A stretch of DNA of 64,000 nt, taken from Pedobacter sp. Leaf250 (lineage in GTDB: Bacteria; Bacteroidota; Bacteroidia; Sphingobacteriales; Sphingobacteriaceae). The notes under the pieces were generated by a model. It did no database searches. It was not told where the DNA came from and saw nothing but the letters and a program-made list of their open reading frames with translations. The translations under genes were made by a program, and so were the position numbers. Numbering within the stretch: position 1 is the stretch's first letter; each line of letters starts with the position of its first letter. Below are positions 1 through 9,206 of the stretch, one piece after another. The DNA is taken from contig NZ_CAKLBU010000023.1 of the NCBI RefSeq assembly GCF_920984735.1, forward strand, positions 1 to 64,000, given 5' to 3'.

Positions 1-1
1 A

Positions 2-85
2 TATGAAGAAAAAATCAAACAGCAGCAAATCATGTTTCTTCATAAAAAAGCAAATGAACTAAAAATGCAATTAATTGAATTATAG
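2..85 (+). CDS. C-terminal fragment of an unknown gene entering from the left edge
   Basis: One plus-strand frame is open from the window edge to a TAG stop at 83-85 and encodes 27 residues rich in Lys, Glu and Gln (ending KMQLIEL). The composition suggests an amphipathic or coiled-coil C-terminus. The body of the gene lies outside the window, so no function can be given. The alternative is chance: 27 open codons in AT-rich DNA are weak evidence, and support comes mainly from the helix-like composition. Confidence 0.45.
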   Translation, partial: YEEKIKQQQIMFLHKKANELKMQLIEL

Positions 86-152
86 ATAGTTGAAAGTAAC
101 GTCAATGGTAGGATGACGACCGTTCATGGATGGCGTTCATTAGCCAACCGTC

Positions 153-172
153 ATTCCCACGCAGGTGGGAAT
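153..172. repeat. Short palindromic dispersed-type repeat (ATTCCC-N8-GGGAAT)
   Basis: An 8-bp perfect stem (ATTCCCAC/GTGGGAAT) encloses a GCAG loop, in the gap between the left-edge fragment and the cytochrome peroxidase gene. The layout ATTCCC-N8-GGGAAT matches the form of Neisseria dRS3 elements, and similar GTCATTCCC...GGGAATC palindromes are dispersed in many genomes. There is no T-run beside it, so it is not a typical terminator. No second clear copy was noticed in this window. Confidence 0.55.
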
Positions 173-220
173 CCTAGAATATTCGCTGTTAATCTTGTTA
201 TCAGCTGAAAGCTAGAGAGA

Positions 221-1360
221 TTACTGTGGTAATTTCTCTACTCTAACCAAAACAGTAGGAGATGTGAGCGCATCTAAAAAAGAAACTACAGCATCTTTTT
301 CGGCCTTACTTAACATCAATCCCTTTAAAAGTTTATCATTTTTAGGCAATAACGGATCGTTTACCTGCTCGGCTTTAACCCTTTGATTCGGCATTCCAAC
401 ATTGTACATATTCAATACGCCATCCATATCAGGAAATAAACCGTTGTGAAACCAAGGAGCCGTTTTCATCACATTGCGTAGGCCTGGCGTTTTAAATTTG
501 CCTACATCTTCAGCTTTTTTGGTTACGTTGTATAAACCTAAATCTTCATACTTACGCCCATAATAAGTTAACCCGTCGTTATGAAACTCATTATCTGTAA
601 AAAATGGTCCGTTGTGGCAGTTAATGCACCGGGCTTTGGTACGGAATAAATGCAATCCTACCAATTGTTGATCAGTTAATGCTTTTTTATCTCTGGCAAG
701 AAAGCGATCGAATGGGGTTCTTCTACTCACTATGCTACGTTGAAAAGTTGCTAAACTTTCGAAAATTCTTTTATTAGTGATGGTTTTTGAGCCAAATGCT
801 GCGGTAAAATAAGGCTGATAACCTTTAATTTTGCTTAGTTTTTTAGGAAGCGCCTTCATATCCTGGTGCATTTCGTTATGCGCTGCCACCGGACTTTCAG
901 CCTGCTCTTCTAAACTTGCTGCTCTCCCATCCCAAAATAAACGTTTGTAAAACCATACATTTTCTAACGATGGTGCATTGCGAATATTGGTTAAATGGTC
1001 ATGGCCAACGGAAACCTGACGGCCATCTGACCAGTGCAAATCTGGCGCATGACAACTTGAACAAGAAATTTGGTTTGAACCCGATAAACGGGGATCAAAA
1101 AATAAAATCTTTCCAAGCTCCACCACATTTTTTACCGAATCATTTTTCAAATCGACAGGAGAGGGGGGAAGTTCTCCCAGCTCCTCAAAAACTGCTCCTT
1201 TATCTACAGTTGGTTTTGGCCATTGATCAGTAGGCTTTGAATAAACTTTACGCAAGCTATCTATGCTCAATTCATCCTCATCATTGAAATTTGTTGATTG
1301 AAAAGAAAATAAGATTAATCCGGTTAGGATTAAGGCAAGCGATACTAAAACTTTATTCAT
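221..1360 (-). CDS. Di-heme cytochrome c peroxidase (CcpA/MauG family)
   Basis: A 379-aa exported di-heme enzyme. An N-terminal hydrophobic stretch (residues 3-20) acts as signal peptide or anchor. Two heme c motifs follow, CSSCH (100-104) and CINCH (245-249), with the RLFWDGRA segment (about 140-147) whose Trp lies between the hemes in this family. Family members reduce H2O2 with electrons from small cytochromes or copper proteins; MauG/MbnH-type members instead oxidise partner proteins. It is the last gene of a four-gene operon, 4 bp after the DUF6850-type barrel gene. That context favours a role tied to the TonB system, such as redox handling of a metal or heme ligand, but this is inference. 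The length is normal for the family. Confidence 0.9.
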   Translation of the reverse strand: MNKVLVSLALILTGLILFSFQSTNFNDEDELSIDSLRKVYSKPTDQWPKPTVDKGAVFEELGELPPSPVDLKNDSVKNVVELGKILFFDPRLSGSNQISCSSCHAPDLHWSDGRQVSVGHDHLTNIRNAPSLENVWFYKRLFWDGRAASLEEQAESPVAAHNEMHQDMKALPKKLSKIKGYQPYFTAAFGSKTITNKRIFESLATFQRSIVSRRTPFDRFLARDKKALTDQQLVGLHLFRTKARCINCHNGPFFTDNEFHNDGLTYYGRKYEDLGLYNVTKKAEDVGKFKTPGLRNVMKTAPWFHNGLFPDMDGVLNMYNVGMPNQRVKAEQVNDPLLPKNDKLLKGLMLSKAEKDAVVSFLDALTSPTVLVRVEKLPQ

Positions 1361-1364
1361 GGTG

Positions 1365-2915
1365 TTAAAAATACAGATTTAAGCTGATATTGGAAGAAAA
1401 TCGGTCTTTACCGGGAATGAAAGGATAATTATTATCTTCTATTTTTAAGCGATTTACGTAAGATATTCCAAATTTAATTCCTGCTTGAATTTGATCGAAT
1501 GCAGGAAAGCTAAAGTCAGCATTTAAACCGCCTCCAATTCTAGATGAAGTGTTGTAAATATAATCGTAATAAATAACCCTTTGGGTAAACTGACCAGCAT
1601 TTATACTTTGTACAGTTAAATCATTGTTAAGGGGCTTGGTGTAAATCCCAGTTAAATCGAAACCCCAATTACATTGTTTTGCGGTAGTTTTGTTGTATCC
1701 AAATCCACCAGTTAAATCTAAGTTATTATATTTTACATCATTTCCAGTTAATCCATCTTTCCTTTGTTCTCCATTTTTATAAACTGATAAAAAGTAGTTA
1801 AACATATTTGTGTGTTTTTTAACCGTTAATATACTTTTAAAGCCGATCTGTTGAGATTGGTACAAGTAATTATTCGCTAAGTAAATGTAATTTAAATCTT
1901 TACCATTAATATTGTTATAAATCAGGTTGGTAGATATTTTTTTGTTACCCAATGTTTTTAGCCACAATAAATTGTAAGAATCTTTATCAAGGTCGTAATT
2001 ATTGAAATTAGATCGTCCTAACGAATTCGATCTCAAGTATTTTTGCTTTTCCTGGATATGCGAATAGGAGAAATAAAAATTGCCTAAAGCACTGGATTCA
2101 AAATTAATGTATGTATCAAAACCATTTCTGGTCTGGTCGTTATTATAATCTCGTTCTATATTCTTTACATAGGCTTCTCCATAGCCATTAACCAGGTAAT
2201 TATTATAGGCAGGCAACAAAACGATTTGAGAAAAACTATTATTCTTGTAATCCACACTAAAACGCTCTTGTCCGTATCCATATCGGTATGCTGCGCCTAG
2301 CTTTAAGCGATTAAAAAATGTGTAGCCAATTGTGCTAACCAAATTAAGTTGAAAATCTGATATCGCTCCCCTTGGATCATTTGTAGAAAAATGATTTCCA
2401 ATCCGATAATCAGCACCAATGCCAATGGGTAAATTTTTTTTAATGATGTTTTTTTCTGCTAAAGCACTTAAATTATATACTGAACGCTCATAACTAACAT
2501 TAATAGGCGAGCCAAAGTAATAAGGTGCAGAAACATTATTCCTGGTTTGATGATTGTACATTGTACTATCTTCAAAAGTTTTGTGATAGCTAAAGAGACC
2601 CCATAACGCAATTGATCCTAACTGTGTGCTACCCTCAGTTTTTAAATACGTGTCTTTTATTTTTGCCGAATTTTGAGCCTGCATAAAGTTTCCCTTATCA
2701 TAATTAAAGCCAGCATTAATGCTGCTGTATTGCAAAGGCATAAGTTCGCGTAGGTTAAACGGACTTAGTTTAGCAAATTCGTATGCGTTTTTGTAAACGG
2801 AATCAGCATTAAAAACCTTGCTTGATAAAATTTGCGCTAAAGGCTCTATTTTATTTTGACCATAGCAAAACAAGCAAAAAGACGCTAGTATGATGGATAT
2901 AATTATTTTCTTCAT
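1365..2915 (-). CDS. DUF6850-type outer-membrane beta-barrel protein
   Basis: A 516-aa protein starting at the ATG at 2915. An ATG 8 codons upstream would place extra residues before the Lys-Lys signal peptide (MKKIIISIILASFCLFCYGQ), so the internal start is preferred. After the signal peptide there is about 100 residues of mixed sequence. The rest is alternating aromatic and polar strands ending in a C-terminal phenylalanine (SLNLYF), typical of an outer-membrane barrel. I recognise the layout as that of DUF6850 proteins, which have no known function. It lies between the DUF4876 lipoprotein (46 bp upstream) and the di-heme peroxidase (4 bp downstream) and is probably co-transcribed with both. 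The exact DUF assignment is from memory of the family context. Confidence 0.75.
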   Translation of the reverse strand: MKKIIISIILASFCLFCYGQNKIEPLAQILSSKVFNADSVYKNAYEFAKLSPFNLRELMPLQYSSINAGFNYDKGNFMQAQNSAKIKDTYLKTEGSTQLGSIALWGLFSYHKTFEDSTMYNHQTRNNVSAPYYFGSPINVSYERSVYNLSALAEKNIIKKNLPIGIGADYRIGNHFSTNDPRGAISDFQLNLVSTIGYTFFNRLKLGAAYRYGYGQERFSVDYKNNSFSQIVLLPAYNNYLVNGYGEAYVKNIERDYNNDQTRNGFDTYINFESSALGNFYFSYSHIQEKQKYLRSNSLGRSNFNNYDLDKDSYNLLWLKTLGNKKISTNLIYNNINGKDLNYIYLANNYLYQSQQIGFKSILTVKKHTNMFNYFLSVYKNGEQRKDGLTGNDVKYNNLDLTGGFGYNKTTAKQCNWGFDLTGIYTKPLNNDLTVQSINAGQFTQRVIYYDYIYNTSSRIGGGLNADFSFPAFDQIQAGIKFGISYVNRLKIEDNNYPFIPGKDRFSSNISLNLYF

Positions 2916-2961
2916 TTTGTATATTAAAGCATATTGCAAAAAGCAATAATTAGCTATTAAA

Positions 2962-4281
2962 TTATTTAAATCCTCTTGGTGCTGCCAGATTTAAATAATC
3001 GAAGTCTTCTGTTGAGTTGTTGGTATCCTTTAAAATTCTTCTTCCATTCTCTGTTTTTTCTGTTTTCCTAATCACAGATTGAGAGCTGTATTGGCCGTTC
3101 GGCGCAAATGTATAACCTGCATCTAATGATGCTCCAAGTTTTTTCGGAACACGTGCTGATGCGGTATTGGGTTGTATCTCAACGGCATCAATTACCACTT
3201 TATTGGGTATTTGATAAAATTTATCAGAAGTAGAAGATGGGGCAGATACTGTGGGATAATTAAATTGAGGATATTTCTTAACATCAGTTTTGCCATCTCC
3301 TTTAAAAACGATAAATGCTGTTCTTCCAGGATTATCAAATAACATATCAGTACCATTATATGCCAAAACTTCAATGTTAGGCACAGCAGGATTATCAATG
3401 TCTGACGCCAAAGGTCGGGGAAGAAATGGCGCAAAGTAAGCTTCGAAATCAGCGCCGCTTAAATCAATTGTTAAAGAAGGGTCGCGAACGGTAATCGTTT
3501 TTCCATCTGTTCCGGTAAACGGAGATTTATGATTAATTGCAGTTTGTGCGATCACAATACTTGCTCCTGGCTGTACGGGATATTGTTTGCCTTTTCCGGG
3601 CAGCATAAATAGTGCTCTTGGATAAATGTAATCGTTATTAGCATCAATATTAGATGGCATATTTAGCGATTTATTCCAATCCATTTGTCCATTAGGTAGG
3701 GTATGGTAAGTGGTATTAGTATAGCTTTGGCGACCGATTATTTCTGCAAAATATAAGCTATCGGCATACATGATAGAATCGGTATTATTATAGATTTCAA
3801 TAAACTGATCTCTAAAACTTGCTCCAGTTGTTGTGTTTGAGCCCGCATAATAAATTTGCTTAATTAGCCAACTTCCAATGTTACCCGATATAAGCTTCAG
3901 ACTTTGACTTGTATTGGTTAAACCAATTACCTTGTTTTTATCAGAAGCATTAAAAATTACCTCTTTATCCACAATCTCTCCTGTTAAACTTGTGTAGATT
4001 GTGGCAGGGATTGTAATTGTTGCGCTTATATCATAAACACCAGGAGATATTCCATTGAAGGATACATTTCCATCAGCATCGCTTAATAATTCTCGCTCTA
4101 CGTTGGTATTAACATTGAGTATTTTTACTGCAACTTTGTTAAGCGACAATTTTTTCCCCAAATCAATCGAGGCATAACTTGAATTGATTTTTAGATCTAT
4201 GGAATGTAGTTCCGGGTTATCTATTTTTTTGCAGGAAAAAAAGATAATGGTGCAGATACTATATAAAATTAACTTTCTCAT
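2962..4281 (-). CDS. DUF4876 lipoprotein
   Basis: A 439-aa protein with an SPII signal peptide (lipobox IIFFSC, Cys at residue 16), so probably anchored to the outer membrane. Residues about 30-120 form an Ig/carboxypeptidase-regulatory-like beta domain (NVSFNGISPGVYDISATI). The remainder carries DUF4876 features: a segment reading IKQIYYAGS, then FIEIYNNTD, and a long stretch like a lamin-tail domain. Function is unknown. In Bacteroidota this family typically accompanies a TonB receptor, and here it follows one by 10 bp. A role as a surface-exposed ligand-binding partner of the receptor, comparable to SusD, is inference. It has no SusD-like TPR sequence. Confidence 0.82.
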   Translation of the reverse strand: MRKLILYSICTIIFFSCKKIDNPELHSIDLKINSSYASIDLGKKLSLNKVAVKILNVNTNVERELLSDADGNVSFNGISPGVYDISATITIPATIYTSLTGEIVDKEVIFNASDKNKVIGLTNTSQSLKLISGNIGSWLIKQIYYAGSNTTTGASFRDQFIEIYNNTDSIMYADSLYFAEIIGRQSYTNTTYHTLPNGQMDWNKSLNMPSNIDANNDYIYPRALFMLPGKGKQYPVQPGASIVIAQTAINHKSPFTGTDGKTITVRDPSLTIDLSGADFEAYFAPFLPRPLASDIDNPAVPNIEVLAYNGTDMLFDNPGRTAFIVFKGDGKTDVKKYPQFNYPTVSAPSSTSDKFYQIPNKVVIDAVEIQPNTASARVPKKLGASLDAGYTFAPNGQYSSQSVIRKTEKTENGRRILKDTNNSTEDFDYLNLAAPRGFK

Positions 4282-4291
4282 CTGATAATTA

Positions 4292-7069
4292 TTAAAGTTT
4301 TAGAGACATTTCTGCTCCGAATGTTGGCGCAGTATTAGGAAATATTAACGACCCAGTGGTACTGGTATAGTAAGGCTGATAATTCAATACATTATATACA
4401 TTGAAAGAAAACCGGAAACGTTTTTTAATTTCCTTGGCGATGCTTAAATGATAATTTGATATGATTTTTGGCAAATTGGTAGAACTTAATTCTGCTGGCG
4501 ACCTGTAAAGGTGGCTAGTTAAAGGATCGTTTCTGTCAAAATTGTTTACCACAACATAACTATTATCAAGTGTGTAATACGCTACTGGTAAGTTTTGATT
4601 TGCTGCACTAACGGTCTTTTTATATAAATCAAATTCGGCAGTAAGCTGGAGAATCAAACTAACTTTAGGAATGTGTGTTGAGGCCGTTATTCTACCAGAG
4701 CTGAAATATGCACTTCTGTTATTTGGTTCGTATACTCCTGTAACTGCATATTTCGGATTGGTACTTGTTGTTAAAGAAGTTACAGCATTTGTTATTGTAG
4801 GATAGGTAGATTGATAAGCAGTTTTTGAAAATCCACCACTTATATTGAAAGAGGTAGCGATTTCTTTAATTTCTGGTGTACTTAAAACTATTTCAAAACC
4901 CTGATTTTCTGATCTTAAATCATTATCAAATCGATAATAATCTAAGGAATAAATTCTCGATCCGGTTTGCGTATAGGCTGCCGGTTGGCCGGGAGTTAAA
5001 ACAGCAGAATAAGTAGGTAAAGTTAAGGCTTGAAAATCGTGAACGGTACTAATGCCATTGCTGTTAGTTTTGTTATAAGCTGAAACAGAAAGATTGAAAT
5101 CCTTTAACTTTATTTGGGTTGTAAATTCAATGGTTTCACTTTTTGATGCTTTCAAATTTTCGTTATTTGGCTCATACCTGTTCACATATAGCAAATAAAT
5201 ACTTTCATTTACATTTCCATTGTAAGCATTCAGCAAAGGAATTTCTCTAAAGGTAGGGCCAGGATATCTTTGAGCAAGCCCTGGCGACTTAAATGATAAG
5301 CCGTAAGCTAATCCAACTCTAACATTTTTGCTTAACCCATAGTTGAGGTTAGTTCGCGGAGCAAAAGATGCATAACCATTTTGGATATCAGCCCTTACAC
5401 CAGCTCGTACATTTAAGTCTCGATCAAATAATTTAACCTTAAACATATCTTCGGTGTAAAAGCCAGCATCTTTAATGGCGTTGGCCAAATTAAAATCATA
5501 ATAACGTTCTGAATTTTTCGAGGAGAATGTTGTTGAAGTTACCCTTACACCACCCCTAGGAGCATTTGGATCTACAACCTGACCTAAACCCTTATTTGCA
5601 CTATAACTGTAGTTTGTTCCAAATGATAAATAATGCGTTATATTTCCAGTTTTAAATTCTGTACTAAGATCCAATCGGGCCGAAAAATTGATTGGGCGAC
5701 CATCTATTTGAGAAACGGCGGTGTATACGCCTGAGTCATATTTGCCTCGCGTAATTCCTGTCGTTACCGCATCAGAGTATAAAACATATGCTTCATTAAC
5801 CAATTGTTCGTCGTATGTAACTTGATGACCTTCAGCATAATTTAAGTTTAATCCAATACTTTTGAAAAAATTACTGCTAAAGCGATAACTGGTCCTGTTA
5901 CTCAAACTTAGATTCCAACTATCGAACCTTGTTTTAGTGCTTTTCGGATCATCAGGATCCTGTTTAATGCCATCCAAATTTCTTCCATAATCAAAGCTAA
6001 AAGTATTTTTAAGCGCCTTGTCTTTGCCGTAGCTATTGGTCCACATGGCATTTGTATTTATTCTTCTATATTCCTTTAATTTATCGCGATTATCTGCAAA
6101 TGAGTTAACATAATTTGCGCCTAAATTAAGTGAACCAAGCTTATCACTCAGTTTTAATCCTTTAGATAAACTGTAAGATGTAGCATTATCTCTTAGTTGC
6201 ATTCGTACATACGTAGGCGATACGCCAGCTTGTCTCTCTATAATTACTGCACCATCGGTCAAATCGCCATATTTAACAGGAGCTACACCCGAAATAACTT
6301 CAATGCTCTCAATATTATCTGCAGGAATTTGTCTTAAATCGGTTCCACCAAATGCATAATCTCCGCTATAGGTTGTACTTCCACTTCCTCTTAAACCATA
6401 ACCAGCACCAGAAGTTACAGCAGAACCACCCATACCACTAATACCTACATTTCGACTTTGCATATTTGCGTTATTGCTAATCGGGTTGCCATCTAATATA
6501 ATTGCCACACCAAATGAATTATTTAATTCGAAATCACTTCGCCCACTAGTTGTTGGAGCAAATGTTGATCTTAAAGTTAAATTTTGTACATTTTGCAAAG
6601 AAGGAGGTGTGATTTTCCTATTGGGAATCTGATTTAATAAATCATTGACACTCAAAGCAGGTATTTGCTCAATTAAATCACGGTTGATGACCAAAGAAGA
6701 GTTTGTTTGACCAGAATAATTCCGTTTGGCGTTGATCTCAATGTTTTCTAAACTTAAATCCAATACTTTTAAATTGATGTTGCCAAGGTTGGTTTCTCCT
6801 TCTTTAATTGTAGCGAAAATTCTTAGTTTTTGAAAACCGATGTAGGAAATTTCAAGCGTTAGCACATTATTGATCTCTGACCCATTAATTCTAAAAATCC
6901 CAAATTTATCAGTTGTTGCATACTGATTGGTTTCTATAACCTTAATGTTTACCAGCTCCAGCGGCCTGTTTTGAGGGTCAACAACTTTTCCGGTGACCGC
7001 GTTTCGAATTTGCGCCATCCCGGCGAAACAAACCAAAACCAATAGTAATAAAATGTAAAGTTTCTTCAA
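4292..7069 (-). CDS. TonB-dependent receptor with carboxypeptidase-like regulatory domain
   Basis: A 925-aa outer-membrane receptor. A signal peptide (residues 1-19, ending GMAQ) is followed by a CarboxypepD_reg-like domain (about 22-105; GKVVDPQNRPLELVNIKV), a plug domain (about 120-280, including IESIEVISGVAPVKYGD) and a 22-strand-type barrel. It ends in the usual C-terminal beta-strand (AEMSLKL). It is the first gene of a minus-strand operon with the DUF4876 lipoprotein, the barrel protein and the di-heme peroxidase. It is shorter than a SusC protein and has no SusD beside it. The substrate is unknown. The 19-bp palindrome at 7129-7147 upstream would fit metal-dependent control, which suggests a metal or heme ligand (inference). 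Confidence 0.9.
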   Translation of the reverse strand: MKKLYILLLLVLVCFAGMAQIRNAVTGKVVDPQNRPLELVNIKVIETNQYATTDKFGIFRINGSEINNVLTLEISYIGFQKLRIFATIKEGETNLGNINLKVLDLSLENIEINAKRNYSGQTNSSLVINRDLIEQIPALSVNDLLNQIPNRKITPPSLQNVQNLTLRSTFAPTTSGRSDFELNNSFGVAIILDGNPISNNANMQSRNVGISGMGGSAVTSGAGYGLRGSGSTTYSGDYAFGGTDLRQIPADNIESIEVISGVAPVKYGDLTDGAVIIERQAGVSPTYVRMQLRDNATSYSLSKGLKLSDKLGSLNLGANYVNSFADNRDKLKEYRRINTNAMWTNSYGKDKALKNTFSFDYGRNLDGIKQDPDDPKSTKTRFDSWNLSLSNRTSYRFSSNFFKSIGLNLNYAEGHQVTYDEQLVNEAYVLYSDAVTTGITRGKYDSGVYTAVSQIDGRPINFSARLDLSTEFKTGNITHYLSFGTNYSYSANKGLGQVVDPNAPRGGVRVTSTTFSSKNSERYYDFNLANAIKDAGFYTEDMFKVKLFDRDLNVRAGVRADIQNGYASFAPRTNLNYGLSKNVRVGLAYGLSFKSPGLAQRYPGPTFREIPLLNAYNGNVNESIYLLYVNRYEPNNENLKASKSETIEFTTQIKLKDFNLSVSAYNKTNSNGISTVHDFQALTLPTYSAVLTPGQPAAYTQTGSRIYSLDYYRFDNDLRSENQGFEIVLSTPEIKEIATSFNISGGFSKTAYQSTYPTITNAVTSLTTSTNPKYAVTGVYEPNNRSAYFSSGRITASTHIPKVSLILQLTAEFDLYKKTVSAANQNLPVAYYTLDNSYVVVNNFDRNDPLTSHLYRSPAELSSTNLPKIISNYHLSIAKEIKKRFRFSFNVYNVLNYQPYYTSTTGSLIFPNTAPTFGAEMSLKL

Positions 7070-7128
7070 TTTAGACTAAATCTTAATAATGGCACAAATA
7101 TGTGAATTTAACATTTCTTTACAAAACT

Positions 7129-7147
7129 ATTTAGAACAATTCTAGAT
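7129..7147. promoter_or_regulatory. 19-bp palindrome upstream of the TonB operon, candidate metalloregulator box
   Basis: The site reads ATTTAGAACAATTCTAGAT: a TAGAA-caa-TTCTA core with flanks that pair except at one position. It lies about 60 bp upstream of the TonB receptor start and about 110 bp upstream of the divergent purF promoter. Its size and symmetry resemble Fur or DtxR-type operators. Assignment to any particular regulator is inference. Confidence 0.4.
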
Positions 7148-7254
7148 AATTTAACATTTTACGCTTTATATTTCTTTACCAACGCATTATTCCAAATTAA
7201 CCTCCTTGTGACAAAAGAAAACACTTTTGTTTAGGTTGTGATTATTTAAAAGGA

Positions 7255-7262
7255 TAACTTTG
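7255..7262 (+). promoter_or_regulatory. -7 promoter element of purF
   Basis: TAACTTTG matches the Bacteroidota -7 consensus TANNTTTG exactly. The expected transcription start is about 4-6 nt downstream, leaving a leader of roughly 13 nt before the ATG at 7281. A TTG codon at 7260 lies inside this box, which excludes it as a start. A TTTG at 7226-7229 is a possible upstream element, but its spacing is slightly long. Confidence 0.65.
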
Positions 7263-7280
7263 CGGCTTCAAACCCACACA

Positions 7281-9182
7281 ATGAGTGATCAGATAAAACA
7301 CGAATGCGGAATCGCTTTTATTCGCCTGTTAAAACCACTTTCTTACTACCAGCAAAAGTACGGTACAGCACTTTACGGCCTTAACAAATTATATCTTTTA
7401 ATGGAAAAACAGCATAACCGGGGCCAGGATGGCGCAGGTATTGCCACCATTAAATTGGATATGAAACCTGGCAGTAGGTACATAAGCCGATACCGGAGCA
7501 TGGCTTCGAATGCGGTAGCAGATATCTTCGAATACGTACAAAATAAGTTCGTAGATATACAAGAAAACACGCCTGAATTAATGCAGGATACAGAGTGGCT
7601 CAAAAACAATGTTAGCTTTATCGGCGAGGTGTTATTGGGCCATTTGCGTTATGGTACACATGGTAAAAACAGCATCGAAAATTGCCATCCTTTTTTAAGG
7701 CAGAACAACTGGATGACGCGTAATCTTGTCATAGCCGGTAATTTCAACATGACCAATGTTGATGAATTATTAGAGCAACTGTACGAGTTAGGTCAGCATC
7801 CAAAAGAAAAAGCAGATACCGTTACAGTTTTAGAAAAAATTGGTCACTTTTTGGATGATGAAAATCAAGAGCTTTTTGATCAGTATAAAAAGGAAGGATT
7901 TGATAATGTAGCCATTACCCATAAAATTTCCGATCACCTGGATATTCCAAATATTCTTCGTCGCTCGGCTAAAACCTGGGATGGTGGATACTCAATTTGT
8001 GGTATGGTGGGTAATGGTGATTCATTCATCATGAGAGATCCGGCAGGTATTCGCCCGGCTTATTATTATTATGATGATGAGATTGTAGTTGCAGCTTCAG
8101 AAAGACCGGCATTACAAACTGCCTTTAATATCCAATTTAAAGATGTGAAGGAAATTGATCCCGGTCATGCTTTAATTATCAAAAAAAATGGCGAGGTAAG
8201 CATGGAGCAATTCCGTGAGCCTACTGAAAGATTATCCTGTTCGTTTGAACGCATTTACTTCTCAAAAGGAAGTGATGTGGAGATTTATCGTGAGCGTAAA
8301 CAATTAGGCCGTTTATTAAGTGACAAAATTCTTCAGGCTGTTAATTATGATTTAAAAAACACGGTATTCTCATTTATTCCAAACACGGCAGAAGTTGCGT
8401 TTTTTGGGATGGTTGATGGTGTTCAACAATATGTTCGCAGGCACCAGAAAGATATTCTTCTACACAAAAAGGAAGAATTGTCTGATGAACAATTGGAAGA
8501 ATTGTTATCAATGGCGCCAAGAGTAGAGAAACTTGCAGTAAAGGATGTTAAATTAAGAACCTTTATTACGCAAGATGCTGATCGTAGTGAAATGGTGGCT
8601 CACGTTTATGATACCACTTACGGCATTATCAATAACCATCAGGATACTTTGGTGGCCTTGGATGATTCAATTGTTCGCGGTACAACATTAAAGCAAAGTA
8701 TCATTAAAATTGTCGACCGTTTGCATCCAAAGAAAATTATTATTGTTTCATCAGCTCCGCAAATTCGTTATCCAGATTGTTATGGGATCGATATGAGTAG
8801 AATGGGCCAATTTGTTGCGTTTGATGCAGCTATCCAGTTATTAACGGAACGCGGAATGTGGCAGGTTATTGAAGATGTTTATACCAAATGTAAAGCATCC
8901 ATATTATTGCCAAAAGAGGAAATTGTAAATCATGTAAAAGAGATCTACAAACCTTTTACTCCCGAAGAAATTTCGGCTAAAATTGCGCAGATTATTACGC
9001 CAAAAGGCACAGTTGCCGAAGTGGAGGTAATTTATCAAAGTTTGGAAAACCTGCATGAAGCTTGTCCGAAAAATAAAGGCGATTGGTATTTCTCTGGCAA
9101 TTACCCAACTCCAGGTGGAAATAAAGTGGTGAACAAAGCTTTCATCAACTGGAAAGAGGGAAATAATCAAAGGGCTTATTAA
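7281..9182 (+). CDS. purF: Amidophosphoribosyltransferase, long Bacteroidota form
   Basis: A 633-aa enzyme of the first step of purine synthesis: PRPP plus glutamine gives phosphoribosylamine. A class II glutaminase domain starts at Cys9 (HECGIAFIR) and includes NRGQDGAG and the later RDPAGIRPAYY. The phosphoribosyltransferase domain carries the PRPP loop ALDDSIVRGTT (about residues 459-469). The catalytic Cys must become N-terminal, so the first eight residues (MSDQIKHE) are probably a cleaved propeptide, as in Bacillus PurF. The protein is well over 100 residues longer than typical PurF (about 500), with extra sequence between the domains and at the C-terminus. It may be a second, divergent PurF paralogue. 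It has its own promoter and terminator and is not in a pur operon here. Confidence 0.88.
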   Translation: MSDQIKHECGIAFIRLLKPLSYYQQKYGTALYGLNKLYLLMEKQHNRGQDGAGIATIKLDMKPGSRYISRYRSMASNAVADIFEYVQNKFVDIQENTPELMQDTEWLKNNVSFIGEVLLGHLRYGTHGKNSIENCHPFLRQNNWMTRNLVIAGNFNMTNVDELLEQLYELGQHPKEKADTVTVLEKIGHFLDDENQELFDQYKKEGFDNVAITHKISDHLDIPNILRRSAKTWDGGYSICGMVGNGDSFIMRDPAGIRPAYYYYDDEIVVAASERPALQTAFNIQFKDVKEIDPGHALIIKKNGEVSMEQFREPTERLSCSFERIYFSKGSDVEIYRERKQLGRLLSDKILQAVNYDLKNTVFSFIPNTAEVAFFGMVDGVQQYVRRHQKDILLHKKEELSDEQLEELLSMAPRVEKLAVKDVKLRTFITQDADRSEMVAHVYDTTYGIINNHQDTLVALDDSIVRGTTLKQSIIKIVDRLHPKKIIIVSSAPQIRYPDCYGIDMSRMGQFVAFDAAIQLLTERGMWQVIEDVYTKCKASILLPKEEIVNHVKEIYKPFTPEEISAKIAQIITPKGTVAEVEVIYQSLENLHEACPKNKGDWYFSGNYPTPGGNKVVNKAFINWKEGNNQRAY

Positions 9183-9206
9183 ACCCTAAACATATTCAAA
9201 GTTAGA

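Noticed and set aside
916..1233. Plus-strand frame opposite the cytochrome peroxidase gene
   Set aside because: It is antisense to well-supported heme-binding coding sequence and shows no protein-like pattern.
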